A stretch of 12,084 nt of DNA from Candidatus Hydrogenedentota bacterium (GCA_029554925.1 JAKPUV010001159.1:1-12084), one strand, 5' to 3'; numbered from the stretch's first letter, positions 1 through 7,281 are shown. Translations and numbers: made by a program. Notes: a model not told the origin generated them from the letters alone.

Positions 1-1
1 C

Positions 2-3000
2 ATGTTCTACGGTCAGCGCAGGGACCTGCGCTCCCCCGCCTATGACGAGGGGAACCTCCTGCGGCGCCCCTGGGAAAACCCGGAAGCCTACGGCGGACGC
101 CTGGTGTACGCCCTCGACCGGGGCGGCGTCTACGAGATCACCCGCAGTTTCGTCCGCGACCGGCAGCACATCCTGCTGCGCGACTGCCAGACGGGGCGCG
201 ACATCACGGGCATGTTCCCCGCGCACCCCAACCACGAAATCGGGTTCGCCGAGGCCCATCTGGGGCTGTCCAAGGGTGTCTTCATCAACACGGCGACCAT
301 CGGCCACCTCAACCTCGACGGTCTCGGCGACGAGCAGGCCCTCGACCGCATCCGCGAGCGCCTGCTGGCCATCAACGACTCCGGGGCCGGAATCCGGTCC
401 GCGGGAAGCGCCCTGCACGCCCTGCAGGAGCTGCTCGACGAACTGCAGCGGGACGTCATCGCCCCCGCCGGGGAGGCCCTGCCGCCGCTCCGCGAGGAGC
501 TGGCGGCGGCCCGCGCGGCCGTCCGCGAACAGGCCCGGCTCAACCGGCGGCGCGCCGAGGCGCTTGCCCGGCTCGCGGAATGCGAGACGGAGCGCGCGCG
601 TCTGGAACGCGCCGCCGAGCGCGCCTCCGCCCGCCGGCGCGTGGCGCGCCTGGACGAGATCGAGCGCATCCAGGAGCAGATGGACGCCGTCACCCAGCAG
701 ATGTTCCCCCTGCTGCCCTTCCGCGACTTCTCCACCACGGGCCTTTCGGAGGCGCAGCATCTGAACATGCTGGCGGAGACCATCCGCCTGCAAACCGAGC
801 GCCGCGAGGCCGAACTGCGCCGCCTGACGCCGGAACTGGAGGGGTTGGAGCAGTCCACGCCGGGCGACGCGCCGCCGCCCGCCCCCATCCCGGAGGAGAC
901 GGAGCGCAGGCTCCACGAACTCCGCGCTCGGGAGGAGCGCTACGAGGAGCGCTTCACGGAGGCCGACGCCCGCGTGCGCCAGCTCAACGACCAGATCGCC
1001 GTGACCCAGCGCCGCCTCGCGGAGGTGCCCGACTTCTCGCGCGTCGCCGCGGACCCTGTCGAATGGATCAGCCAGCTCGCGAACGCGTTCACCCTCGCCC
1101 TCAAGACGCGGGACAAGGAATGCGCCGACCGCGACCGACTCCGCGAGATCGTGCGCCGCGAGCGCCAGCGCATCGCCCCCGACGCGGAGCTCTTCAAGCA
1201 CAGCGACTCCTTCTCCGAGCGCCTGCGCGAGTTCGAGGACGCCCAGCGGGACACGGCGCGGAGGAAAACCGAGACGGAGGCGCTCCAGCAAAGCCTTGCC
1301 GCGGCGCTGGAGGAGGCGCGGGAGCGCATCCCCGGCATGTTCTGGCTCGCCGCCGTGTGCGGCGTGTTTCTCCTCGTGCTTGCGGGGGTGTTCATCGCCT
1401 CGGGAAAGCCGCCGGTGCTCTACGCCGGCGCCGTCATCCTGCTGGCTTTGGGGTACTTCCTCGCCCAATTCACCGCAGCCCGGGGACTGGCCCGCCGCCT
1501 CCGGCAGGAGCATGACACGGCCAAGGCCGAACTGGAGCGGCTCAAGGCTGCGGAGGCCGACGCCGTCCCCCCGATAGAGGTGCTGCGCAAACGGGCAAAC
1601 TGCCAGTCCCTGCGCGAGTTGGAGGCCCGTTTCGACGGGTTCCGCGAGGCACTGGCGCGTCTCGACACCTTTGTCAGCGAGCTCGAGCAGCAGGAAATCC
1701 GCGCCCGCGAAAGCGAGGAGCGTGTGCCCAAGCTCTTCGCCCGGATTCAGGAGGCTTTCCAGACGGCGGGCGAGCCGCTGGAGGACATGAACGCCGTTTC
1801 CGCCGCCGTGAACCGCGTGATGGGGCGCTACCAGGAATACCGCGACATGAAGCGGCGCATGTCCGACCTGCGCAACCAGCTCCAGACCGCCATTGAGAAC
1901 CAGCGCGAGTACGGAGACGCCCTGGAAAACACCCGCAGGGCCCTCGCGCAGGTGGAGGACCAGATCCGGGGCATCATGCGTGAGTCCGGGTGCGCGGACC
2001 AGGCGGACCTTGAGGACCCCCTGGCCGCCCTGCGCGCCTACTCCGAGCACTGCGCCGTCCGTCAGAATGCCCGCGGACGCATGGAAATGCTCCGCCGCCA
2101 GGTCGAGGAAACCCTGGATCAGCTGGAGAGCGACCGCCGGGAACTTGCCCAGTGCGCCGCAGACCTGCGCAGGTTGCTGGACGGGGCGGGGGTTGACTCC
2201 ACCGGGGACTGGCAGGCGCGGGCGGAAAAGGCCCGGGAATACCGCTCCCTTCAGCAGACCCATGCGGGCCTTTCCGAACAGATCAATCTGCTGCTGGACG
2301 GCACGCCGCTGGCGGAACTGCGCCGCATTGCCGCCGAACTCGGCACGGAGGAAGGCGGGCTTCCCGAGGAGGAGACCGAGCGGGAACTCGTGCAGGTGCG
2401 GGATGAAATCAAGCGCCTCCAGCTGGAAGTCAACCATCTGCAGGTCGCCGCGCTGGAATGCACCGCCGAACTCCGCCCCACCGCCGATGTCCGCGAGGAA
2501 ATCGCCGACCGCGAGCGGGCGCGCGACCGCGCCGCCGCCCTCCGGGACGCCGCCCTGCGCGCCGCCACCCTGATCGAGGAGGCCGCCAACCAGCGCCATG
2601 CCCGCATCGCCCCCGTCATCGCCCGCGACGCCTCCCGGTTCCTGCGCGACATCACGCTCGGCGCCCACGGGGACGTGTCCATTGGGGACGGGTTCACCAT
2701 CACCCTCGGCCCCAAGCATGCCGGACTCCCGGCCGTCACCACGGAGAGCCTGAGCAAGGGGGCCCTCGACCAGGTGTATCTCTCCCTGCGTCTGGCGCTG
2801 GTTCGCCTGCTCAGCGCCTCCGGCGAGACCCTTCCCATGCTCATGGACGATCCCTTCGCCAATTACGATGACCAGCGTCTCAAGTCGGCCATGCGCGTGC
2901 TCACAGAGATTGGCACGGACAACCAAATCCTCGTGTTCACCTGCCGGGAGGACGTTGGTTTGGCCGCAGCCGAAGCGGGCGCTTCGGTTATCGAGATGCG

Positions 3001-3004
3001 ATAA
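2..3004 (+). CDS. YhaN-like SMC/Rad50-type ATPase, 5' end cut off
   Basis: This is the C-terminal 1000 residues of an ABC-type ATPase of the YhaN/AAA_27 class, relatives of SbcC/Rad50 that work in DNA repair. The first visible Met lies in a stretch like the segment that follows the Walker A helix in this family, so the true start and the P-loop are upstream of the window. Visible parts are a head-domain remnant (about 1-110), long Arg/Glu-rich coiled coils (about 135-440 and 495-880), and two hydrophobic segments (about 446-466 and 472-491) that form a membrane hairpin in the middle of the coil. The ABC signature LSKG is at 917-920 and Walker B LPMLMDD at 944-950. The usual switch histidine after the last strand (TCH) reads TCR, with Arg982. 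YhaN proteins are often encoded beside an SbcD-like nuclease, which here could only lie off the left edge. The gene ends with TAA and a separate promoter follows it. Class is confident; the exact cellular job is inferred. Confidence 0.88.
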   Translation: MFYGQRRDLRSPAYDEGNLLRRPWENPEAYGGRLVYALDRGGVYEITRSFVRDRQHILLRDCQTGRDITGMFPAHPNHEIGFAEAHLGLSKGVFINTATIGHLNLDGLGDEQALDRIRERLLAINDSGAGIRSAGSALHALQELLDELQRDVIAPAGEALPPLREELAAARAAVREQARLNRRRAEALARLAECETERARLERAAERASARRRVARLDEIERIQEQMDAVTQQMFPLLPFRDFSTTGLSEAQHLNMLAETIRLQTERREAELRRLTPELEGLEQSTPGDAPPPAPIPEETERRLHELRAREERYEERFTEADARVRQLNDQIAVTQRRLAEVPDFSRVAADPVEWISQLANAFTLALKTRDKECADRDRLREIVRRERQRIAPDAELFKHSDSFSERLREFEDAQRDTARRKTETEALQQSLAAALEEARERIPGMFWLAAVCGVFLLVLAGVFIASGKPPVLYAGAVILLALGYFLAQFTAARGLARRLRQEHDTAKAELERLKAAEADAVPPIEVLRKRANCQSLRELEARFDGFREALARLDTFVSELEQQEIRARESEERVPKLFARIQEAFQTAGEPLEDMNAVSAAVNRVMGRYQEYRDMKRRMSDLRNQLQTAIENQREYGDALENTRRALAQVEDQIRGIMRESGCADQADLEDPLAALRAYSEHCAVRQNARGRMEMLRRQVEETLDQLESDRRELAQCAADLRRLLDGAGVDSTGDWQARAEKAREYRSLQQTHAGLSEQINLLLDGTPLAELRRIAAELGTEEGGLPEEETERELVQVRDEIKRLQLEVNHLQVAALECTAELRPTADVREEIADRERARDRAAALRDAALRAATLIEEAANQRHARIAPVIARDASRFLRDITLGAHGDVSIGDGFTITLGPKHAGLPAVTTESLSKGALDQVYLSLRLALVRLLSASGETLPMLMDDPFANYDDQRLKSAMRVLTEIGTDNQILVFTCREDVGLAAAEAGASVIEMR

Positions 3005-3072
3005 TCGTCCGTTATTGGTGTCATGCGTCGTTTTGCGTCGCTTTCGATTCAGGCCTCCGGGTGCATTCCCTA

Positions 3073-3101
3073 TTGCCTCCCCGCCAGTCCTGTGGTATAA
3101 T
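3073..3101 (+). promoter_or_regulatory. sigma-70-type promoter P1 with extended -10
   Basis: A -35 element TTGCCT (3073-3078), a 17-base spacer and a perfect TATAAT (3096-3101) preceded by TGG (3093-3095, the TGn extension). It stands out strongly in GC-rich DNA. Transcription would start near 3108. The next coding start is 3264, and a terminator-like hairpin lies between, so the transcript may be a short RNA or an attenuated aguB leader. Confidence 0.75.
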
Positions 3102-3114
3102 CTGAGTGGTCAGA

Positions 3115-3126
3115 GCCACATGTGGC
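3115..3126. promoter_or_regulatory. 12-bp perfect palindrome, possible operator
   Basis: GCCACATGTGGC reads the same on both strands and lies about 8-19 bases after the predicted P1 start. As RNA it would make only a 4-bp stem, so a dimeric repressor site is the more natural reading. No regulator gene is visible nearby, so the role is inferred from position alone. Confidence 0.35.
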
Positions 3127-3140
3127 GTTTCTCCTTCCGC

Positions 3141-3180
3141 GGAGGCCTGGTGCGAAAACGTATCAGGCCTCTTCTATTTT
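3141..3180 (+). terminator. intrinsic terminator-like hairpin in the aguB leader
   Basis: The arm 3142-3154 pairs with 3159-3171: eight Watson-Crick pairs (GAGGCCTG with CAGGCCTC), then five more with two G-U wobbles, closed by an AAAA tetraloop. It is followed by a T-rich tract (3172-3180, seven T in nine bases). That is a complete Rho-independent terminator pattern. It sits about 35 bases after the P1 start and 137 bases after the YhaN-like stop codon. It could end the upstream operon, end a short RNA of about 70 bases made from P1, or act as an attenuator for aguB. No strong competing antiterminator is visible; only a 4-bp alternative (3131-3134 with 3141-3144). Confidence 0.7.
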
Positions 3181-3193
3181 CCAACGCACCGCG

Positions 3194-3233
3194 AAATACC
3201 GCGCGACGTTTCGGTAAAATACCGCCCCGAAAC
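3194..3233 (+). promoter_or_regulatory. repeat-and-hairpin segment before aguB, possible second promoter
   Basis: The 9-base word AAATACCGC occurs at 3194-3202 and 3217-3225, 23 bases apart, about two helical turns. The second copy overlaps CGGTA-AAA-TACCG (3212-3224), a near-palindrome. GTTTCGG (3208-3214) can pair with CCGAAAC (3227-3233). TAAAAT (3215-3220) could be a -10 box giving an aguB start near 3227, but no good -35 is seen at 16-18 bases. The segment could be an operator, a folded leader or a weak second promoter downstream of the terminator. Confidence 0.3.
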
Positions 3234-3249
3234 CAGCCACTAACTGTCC

Positions 3250-3254
3250 GGAGG
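3250..3254 (+). promoter_or_regulatory. ribosome binding site deciding the aguB start
   Basis: GGAGG lies nine bases before the TTG at 3264, a strong Shine-Dalgarno match at a good distance. It is the main reason for choosing the rare TTG start over the in-frame ATG at 3120 or GTG at 3150. Confidence 0.7.
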
Positions 3255-3263
3255 TTTGCAGTC

Positions 3264-4166
3264 TTGACAAAAAAGAATGGATACCGCGTCTGCGCCGTAC
3301 AGATGAGCATGGGACCGAGCGGGGAAGACAACCATGCCCGGGCGATGAATCTCGTCCGCCGGGCCGCCGCCGCTGATGCGCAAGTCATCTGTCTTCCGGA
3401 GCTGTACCGGTGGCCCTATCTTTGCCAGAGGGAGGACATCTCGCTGTTCGATCTTGCCGAACCGGCGGACGGCCCTTCCGTCACCGATTTCCGAAGCCTT
3501 GCGGCGGAACTGGGAGTGGCGGTCATTGTTCCCTTCTTCGAGCGCCGCGGACCGGGCTTGTACCACAACACGGCGGCCGTCATCGACACGGATGGCGCAC
3601 TTCTGGGCCTCTACCGGAAGATGCACATTCCCGACGACCCGGCGTACTTTGAGAAATACTACTTCGCGCCGGGGGATCTCGGATTCCGAACCTTCGACAC
3701 GGCCTTCGGCCGGGTGGCCGTCCTGATCTGCTGGGACCAATGGTACCCCGAGGGGGCGCGTCTGGCCGCGCTGTCGGGGGCCACCAGCCTGTTCTATCCC
3801 ACGGCGATCGGCTGGCACCCCGCTGAAAAGGAGCAATACGGCGCGCTCCAGCGCGACGCATGGACAACCGTCCAGCGGGGCCACGCCGTGGCCAACGGCC
3901 TCTATGTCGCCGCGCCCAACCGTGTCGGTCTGGAACGCCCCTATGACGACCTTGCAGGCATTGAGTTCTGGGGAGGCAGCTTCATCGCGGGGCCGCAGGG
4001 CGAACTGCTGGCTCAGGCGGCGTCTGACCGCGAGGAATCGCTGGTCACCGAAGTGGACCCGGCCCATCTGGAGGAGGTCAGGCGCAACTGGCCCTTCTTC
4101 CGCGACCGCCGGGTGGATGCCTATGGCGGACTCACCCGCCGCTGGCTGGACGGAACAGCGGAATGA
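3264..4166 (+). CDS. aguB: N-carbamoylputrescine amidase
   Basis: This enzyme hydrolyses N-carbamoylputrescine to putrescine, CO2 and ammonia, the last step of the agmatine route to polyamines, in the cytoplasm. It is a nitrilase-superfamily protein of 300 residues, normal for AguB. The catalytic triad is visible: Glu46 in LPELYRWPY, Lys119 in YRKMHIPDDP and Cys156 in LICWDQWYPEGAR. The run KMHIPDDPAYFEKYYFAPGD is typical of AguB rather than of other nitrilases. The TTG start is chosen because of the GGAGG nine bases upstream and because the family-like sequence begins right after it (TKKNGYRVCAVQM). The reading frame is open well upstream, but that part is Arg-rich and unlike the family. The stop overlaps the aguA start as ATGA, so the two are probably translated together. 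The leader may control expression. Confidence 0.93.
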   Translation: MTKKNGYRVCAVQMSMGPSGEDNHARAMNLVRRAAAADAQVICLPELYRWPYLCQREDISLFDLAEPADGPSVTDFRSLAAELGVAVIVPFFERRGPGLYHNTAAVIDTDGALLGLYRKMHIPDDPAYFEKYYFAPGDLGFRTFDTAFGRVAVLICWDQWYPEGARLAALSGATSLFYPTAIGWHPAEKEQYGALQRDAWTTVQRGHAVANGLYVAAPNRVGLERPYDDLAGIEFWGGSFIAGPQGELLAQAASDREESLVTEVDPAHLEEVRRNWPFFRDRRVDAYGGLTRRWLDGTAE

Positions 4167-5245
4167 CCCCCGTCGCGCTGAAACCCGCCCTGCCCTTCCC
4201 CCCCCGCCTTCCAGCCGAATGGGAGCCCCAGCGGGCGGTGCACATCGCCTGGCCGGTCAACACCGCCGACTGGCCCGGCAAGTATGCGCCCGTGCCCTGG
4301 GCGGTCTGCGAAATCATCCGCCACATCGCCGAGGACGAGGAGGTGTTCCTGGCAGCGGCCACCGAGCGGCACGCTGAAACGGCGCGCCGTTGCCTGCGCC
4401 GCGCGGAGGCCAACCTGTCCAACGTCCAGATCACGGTCTTTCCCCTCGACCGGGGCTGGATGCGCGACATTTCCCCCCTGTGGGTGCACGGACCCGGCGG
4501 CGAATCCGCCGCCGTCCGGTTTTCCTTCAACGGCTGGGCCAAATACGACAACCACCGGCTGGACGCGCAATGGCCGCCCTTCATGGCGCGCAAGCGCGGT
4601 CATCGGCTTGTGGGGGCGCGATGGAACGGGAAGGCGGTCTTCATGGAGGGGGGGGCGCTTGATCCGAACGGCGCGGGCGCTCTTCTCGTCACCGAGGAGT
4701 GCCTGCTGGACCCCGTCACGCAGCGCCGCAATCCGGGGTTTTCCCGGCAGGACTACGAGGCGCTCTTCGCGGAATGGCTGGGCATATCCCAGGTAATCTG
4801 GCTGGGAAAGGGGATTGCGGGGGACGACACCCACGGCCATGTGGACGACATCTGCCGTTTTGTGAACCCGCGCACCGTCGTTCTCTGCCGCGAGCCGAGC
4901 GGCGGCGACGCCAACCATGCGCCGCTGGAGGAAAACCGCGAACGCCTCCAAGGCGTGCGGCTGGGGGATGGGCGCGCGCTGGAGGTCGTGGAGCTTCCCA
5001 TGCCCGCGCCGGTGGTGTTTGACGGCATGCGCCTGCCCGCCAGTTACGCCAACTTCCTGATCACCAACGCCAAGGTGCTCGTGCCCACGTTCAACGACGC
5101 CAACGACCGGAAGGCGCTCGGCATCCTCGCCGAGTGCTTCCCCGGGCGGGAGGTGGTCGGGATCCATGCGGTGGACCTGGTGTGGGGCCTCGGCACCGTG
5201 CACTGCCTCACCCACGAGGAGCCCGCGGCGCCGCCCCGCGCGTAG
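4163..5245 (+). CDS. aguA: agmatine deiminase
   Basis: This enzyme converts agmatine to N-carbamoylputrescine and ammonia, supplying the substrate of AguB encoded just upstream. It is a 360-residue pentein-fold protein (PAD_porph family), a usual length. Expected catalytic parts are seen: Trp99 and Asp102 in GWMRDISPLWV, His226 in GDDTHGHVDDI, and the nucleophile Cys348 in GTVHCLTHEEP near the C-terminus. The segment after GHVDD (RFVNPRTVVL) and the late ASYANFLITNAKVLVPTFND run match the family pattern. The start ATG overlaps the aguB stop (ATGA), with only a weak GGA upstream, which fits translational coupling. The gene order is B then A, the reverse of the metabolic order. No arginine decarboxylase gene is visible, so agmatine must come from elsewhere in the genome or from outside. 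Confidence 0.93.
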   Translation: MTPVALKPALPFPPRLPAEWEPQRAVHIAWPVNTADWPGKYAPVPWAVCEIIRHIAEDEEVFLAAATERHAETARRCLRRAEANLSNVQITVFPLDRGWMRDISPLWVHGPGGESAAVRFSFNGWAKYDNHRLDAQWPPFMARKRGHRLVGARWNGKAVFMEGGALDPNGAGALLVTEECLLDPVTQRRNPGFSRQDYEALFAEWLGISQVIWLGKGIAGDDTHGHVDDICRFVNPRTVVLCREPSGGDANHAPLEENRERLQGVRLGDGRALEVVELPMPAPVVFDGMRLPASYANFLITNAKVLVPTFNDANDRKALGILAECFPGREVVGIHAVDLVWGLGTVHCLTHEEPAAPPRA

Positions 5246-5270
5246 CCGGTTCCCGGGGAACTTTCCCGGC
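5245..5270 (+). terminator. weak hairpin after aguA
   Basis: GTTCC (5249-5253) and GGAAC (5257-5261) make a short hairpin with a CGG loop. GCCGG (5245-5249) and CCGGC (5266-5270) could form an outer or alternative stem. Only three T follow the inner hairpin, so this is a weak terminator candidate at best. Confidence 0.25.
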
Positions 5271-5272
5271 AC

Positions 5273-5303
5273 TTGCCGTATCCATCCTCCCATGCACTAC
5301 AAT
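5273..5303 (+). promoter_or_regulatory. candidate promoter for ddl-dapF
   Basis: TTGCCG (5273-5278) and TACAAT (5298-5303) are good -35 and -10 words, but their spacing is 19 bases, longer than ideal. No TGn extension is present. Transcription would start near 5310, giving an untranslated leader of about 87 bases before ddl. Confidence 0.5.
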
Positions 5304-5306
5304 AGA

Positions 5307-5349
5307 GGCGGTGCGGGGGCGTCTCGACGGCGTCCCGCCCCCGCGTTGC
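5307..5349 (+). promoter_or_regulatory. GC-rich hairpin in the ddl leader
   Basis: GCGGGGGCG (5313-5321) pairs perfectly with CGCCCCCGC (5336-5344). The stem can extend outward through wobble pairs, or by GGTGC/GCACC with a bulge. It would form at the very 5' end of the predicted ddl transcript. It has no T tract, so it is not a standard terminator. A transcript-stabilising or translation-modulating structure is possible. No known riboswitch class was recognised. Confidence 0.4.
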
Positions 5350-5396
5350 ACCAACCCTCCCCTGCCCCCGCCAAGGGCACGACCGGTTTGAAGACG

Positions 5397-6407
5397 ATGG
5401 AAAGCACGCATTTTCGGGTGGCCGTCCTGATGGGCGGAGAAAGTCTGGAACACGAGGTTTCCCTGCGCTCCGGCGCGGGGGCGGCGGCGGCGCTCCGGCG
5501 CATGGGCCACGACGTGCTGCCGGTGACCATTGACACCGCCGGCGGCTGGGCGTTCGGCGACTCCGCGCCCCTTCCCCTGCACCGCGCCGTTTCCCGGCTG
5601 GCGGAGGACCGCCCCGACTGCGTCTTCATCGCCCTGCACGGGGGCGCGGGCGAGGACGGCCGGATTCAGGGACTGCTCGACCTGCTCGGCCTTCCCTACA
5701 CCACCAGCGGCAGCGCGGCCAGCGGCCTGTGCATGGACAAGATCCGCGCGAAGGCCGTGGCCGGCGCGGCAGGGGTGCGCGTGGCCCGGCAGGTTGTGGT
5801 TACGGCGGCCGAATGGCGCGCCTGCCCCGAGGACGTTGCCGCCCGCGTGCGTGCGGAAATCGGCCTGCCGTGCGTGCTCAAGGCCCCCAACCAGGGGTCC
5901 AGCTGCGGCATGGCCGTGTGCCGCGCCGGGGAAACCCTGGCCGAAGACATCGAGAATATCCTCTCTGTTGAGGGGCGGCTTCTGGCCGAGGCCTTTGTCG
6001 CGGGCACCGAGCTCACCTGCGCCGTGCTGGATGTCGAACCCGGCGCGCGGCCCCGCGCCCTCCCCATCACGGAGATCCGTCCAAAGACGTCCGCGTTTTT
6101 CGACTACGAGGCCAAGTACACGCCGGGGGCCAGCGAGGAGATCACCCCCGCGCCCCTGCCGGAATCCACCGCCGAAACGGTGCGCGCCGCGGCGGTGCTG
6201 GCGCATGAGACCCTCGGCTGCCGCATATGGAGCCGGAGCGACTTCATCCTCGGCCCCGAAGGGCCCGTCTGGCTGGAGGTCAACACCGTTCCCGGACTGA
6301 CGGAAACCTCCCTGTTCCCGCAGGCCGCCGCGGCGTCCGGCATTTCCTACGACCAGCTCATGGACCTGTTCGTGCGGGCCGCGGTAGAATTGGGCAAGAA
6401 CTCCTGA
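5397..6407 (+). CDS. ddl: D-alanine--D-alanine ligase
   Basis: Joins two D-alanines using ATP, making the dipeptide added to the peptidoglycan precursor by MurF. It is a cytoplasmic ATP-grasp enzyme of 336 residues, within the normal Ddl range. In order: the N-terminal MGGESLEHEVSLRSG, the FIALHGGAGEDG loop, the ATP-grasp lysine region around Lys162 (VLKAPNQGSS), the FDYEAKYTPG loop with the Tyr typical of D-Ala-D-Ala rather than D-Ala-D-Lac ligases, and the metal-binding LEVNTVPG (Glu294, Asn296) followed by GLTETSLFP. The ATG at 5397 is chosen because family-like sequence begins there. An in-frame TTG at 5388 has a better-placed AAGGG (5373-5377) and would add three residues. dapF follows after 11 bases, so the two form a cell-wall operon. 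Confidence 0.94.
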   Translation: MESTHFRVAVLMGGESLEHEVSLRSGAGAAAALRRMGHDVLPVTIDTAGGWAFGDSAPLPLHRAVSRLAEDRPDCVFIALHGGAGEDGRIQGLLDLLGLPYTTSGSAASGLCMDKIRAKAVAGAAGVRVARQVVVTAAEWRACPEDVAARVRAEIGLPCVLKAPNQGSSCGMAVCRAGETLAEDIENILSVEGRLLAEAFVAGTELTCAVLDVEPGARPRALPITEIRPKTSAFFDYEAKYTPGASEEITPAPLPESTAETVRAAAVLAHETLGCRIWSRSDFILGPEGPVWLEVNTVPGLTETSLFPQAAAASGISYDQLMDLFVRAAVELGKNS

Positions 6408-6418
6408 GGAAGCATGTC

Positions 6419-7264
6419 ATGGGTATTCCCTTCACAAAACTGCATGGTCTTGGCAACGACTACCTGTTCATTGACGCGGCAAGGCACCCCGTGGCGGACC
6501 CGGCGGCGCTCTCCCGCGCCATGAGCCACCGCCATCTCGGCGCGGGCTCCGACGGCATCATTCTCGTGCTTCCCGGCGATGCCCACCCCTTCAGGATGCG
6601 CATCTTCAACGCCGACGGCAGCGAGGCGGAGACCTGCGGCAACGGCATCCGCTGTTTCGCCAAGTACGTTTACGAGCGCGGCATGACCCGCGACACCGGG
6701 TTCACCATCGAGACCCTGGCGGGGCCCAACCGGGTGACCCTAACCGTGGAGAACGGCAAGGTGCTGTCCGTGCGCTCCAACATGGGCCGTCCCCGCTTTG
6801 AGCGCGCCGAAATCCCCATGACCGGCCCGGCGGGCGAGGTGCGCGAGGAGCCGCTGACCGTGGACGACGGCCGGGTCTTCCGCGTCACCTGCGCCAACAT
6901 CGGCAACCCCCATGCGGTGGTGTTTGTGGACGACGCAAAGGCGGTGAATCTGGCGGATGTCGGCCCGCGCATCGAGAATCACCCCGCTTTCCCCAAGCGG
7001 ACCAACGTGGAGTTTGTGAACGTCCTCGACCGCGACAACATGGTCATGCGCATCTGGGAGCGCGGCAGCGGCATTACCATGGCCAGCGGCAGCGGCTCCT
7101 GCGGCTCCGCCCTCGCCGCGATGATCACGGACCGGGTGAACCGGCGGGTAAACGTCCATCTGGTCTACGGCGTCCTGGGCATCGAGTGGGCCGGGGACGG
7201 GTGCGTCTACCAGGAGGGGCCGGCGACGGAGGCCTATTCAGGGGAGTGGCCGGGGGACGGCTGA
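6419..7264 (+). CDS. dapF: diaminopimelate epimerase, second catalytic Cys replaced by Ser
   Basis: DapF interconverts LL- and meso-diaminopimelate for lysine and peptidoglycan synthesis, by a cofactor-free mechanism with two cysteines. The protein is 281 residues, normal for the family. Clear family marks are KLHGLGNDYLFIDA at the start, NADGSEAETCGNGIRCFAKY with catalytic Cys73, NIGNPHAVVFVDD, and KRTNVEFVNV. The second catalytic site, normally ACGTG or ACGSG, reads ASGSGSCGSA: Ser223 (codon AGC, 7085-7087) occupies the cysteine position, with another Cys five residues later (Cys228). The usual GET before this motif reads GIT. Either the enzyme works with a Ser, it has changed activity, or the base is an error (TGC to AGC is one change). 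The start has GAGGA (6406-6410) eight bases upstream, overlapping the ddl stop. It is co-transcribed with ddl. Confidence 0.88.
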   Translation: MGIPFTKLHGLGNDYLFIDAARHPVADPAALSRAMSHRHLGAGSDGIILVLPGDAHPFRMRIFNADGSEAETCGNGIRCFAKYVYERGMTRDTGFTIETLAGPNRVTLTVENGKVLSVRSNMGRPRFERAEIPMTGPAGEVREEPLTVDDGRVFRVTCANIGNPHAVVFVDDAKAVNLADVGPRIENHPAFPKRTNVEFVNVLDRDNMVMRIWERGSGITMASGSGSCGSALAAMITDRVNRRVNVHLVYGVLGIEWAGDGCVYQEGPATEAYSGEWPGDG

Positions 7265-7281
7265 CCTTTTCGGGCCGTTTT
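7257..7281 (+). terminator. weak terminator at the dapF stop
   Basis: ACGGC (7257-7261) pairs with GCCGT (7274-7278), followed by TTT. The stem is only five pairs with a 12-base loop, and it overlaps the dapF stop and the -35 of the next promoter. It is a possible but weak transcription end. Confidence 0.25.

Noticed and set aside
580..1515. Large open frames in the other plus-strand frame within the YhaN-like gene
   Set aside because: They are Arg/Pro/Ala-rich shadows typical of GC-rich coding DNA. The coiled-coil frame continues unbroken from the window edge to 3004 with intact ABC motifs.
3120..3263. Longer aguB starting at ATG 3120 or GTG 3150
   Set aside because: Both are in frame, and GTG 3150 even has a GGAGG (3141-3145) nearby. 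But the extension is Arg-rich, unlike AguB, and would translate through the terminator hairpin. The TTG at 3264 has a strong ribosome binding site and family-like sequence right after it.
4121..5293. A 390-codon open frame on the minus strand opposite aguA
   Set aside because: The plus strand encodes a full agmatine deiminase with its catalytic residues. The minus-strand product is His/Gly/Arg-rich and resembles no family.
5166..5396. Longer ddl reading frame beginning inside aguA
   Set aside because: It would overlap the end of aguA and run through the promoter and hairpin. The translated segment is Pro/Arg-rich, and Ddl similarity begins at 5397.
5208..6206. A 332-codon open frame on the minus strand opposite ddl
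   Set aside because: It is antisense to conserved Ddl motifs, and its product is Gly/Ala/Arg/His-rich with no recognisable domain.
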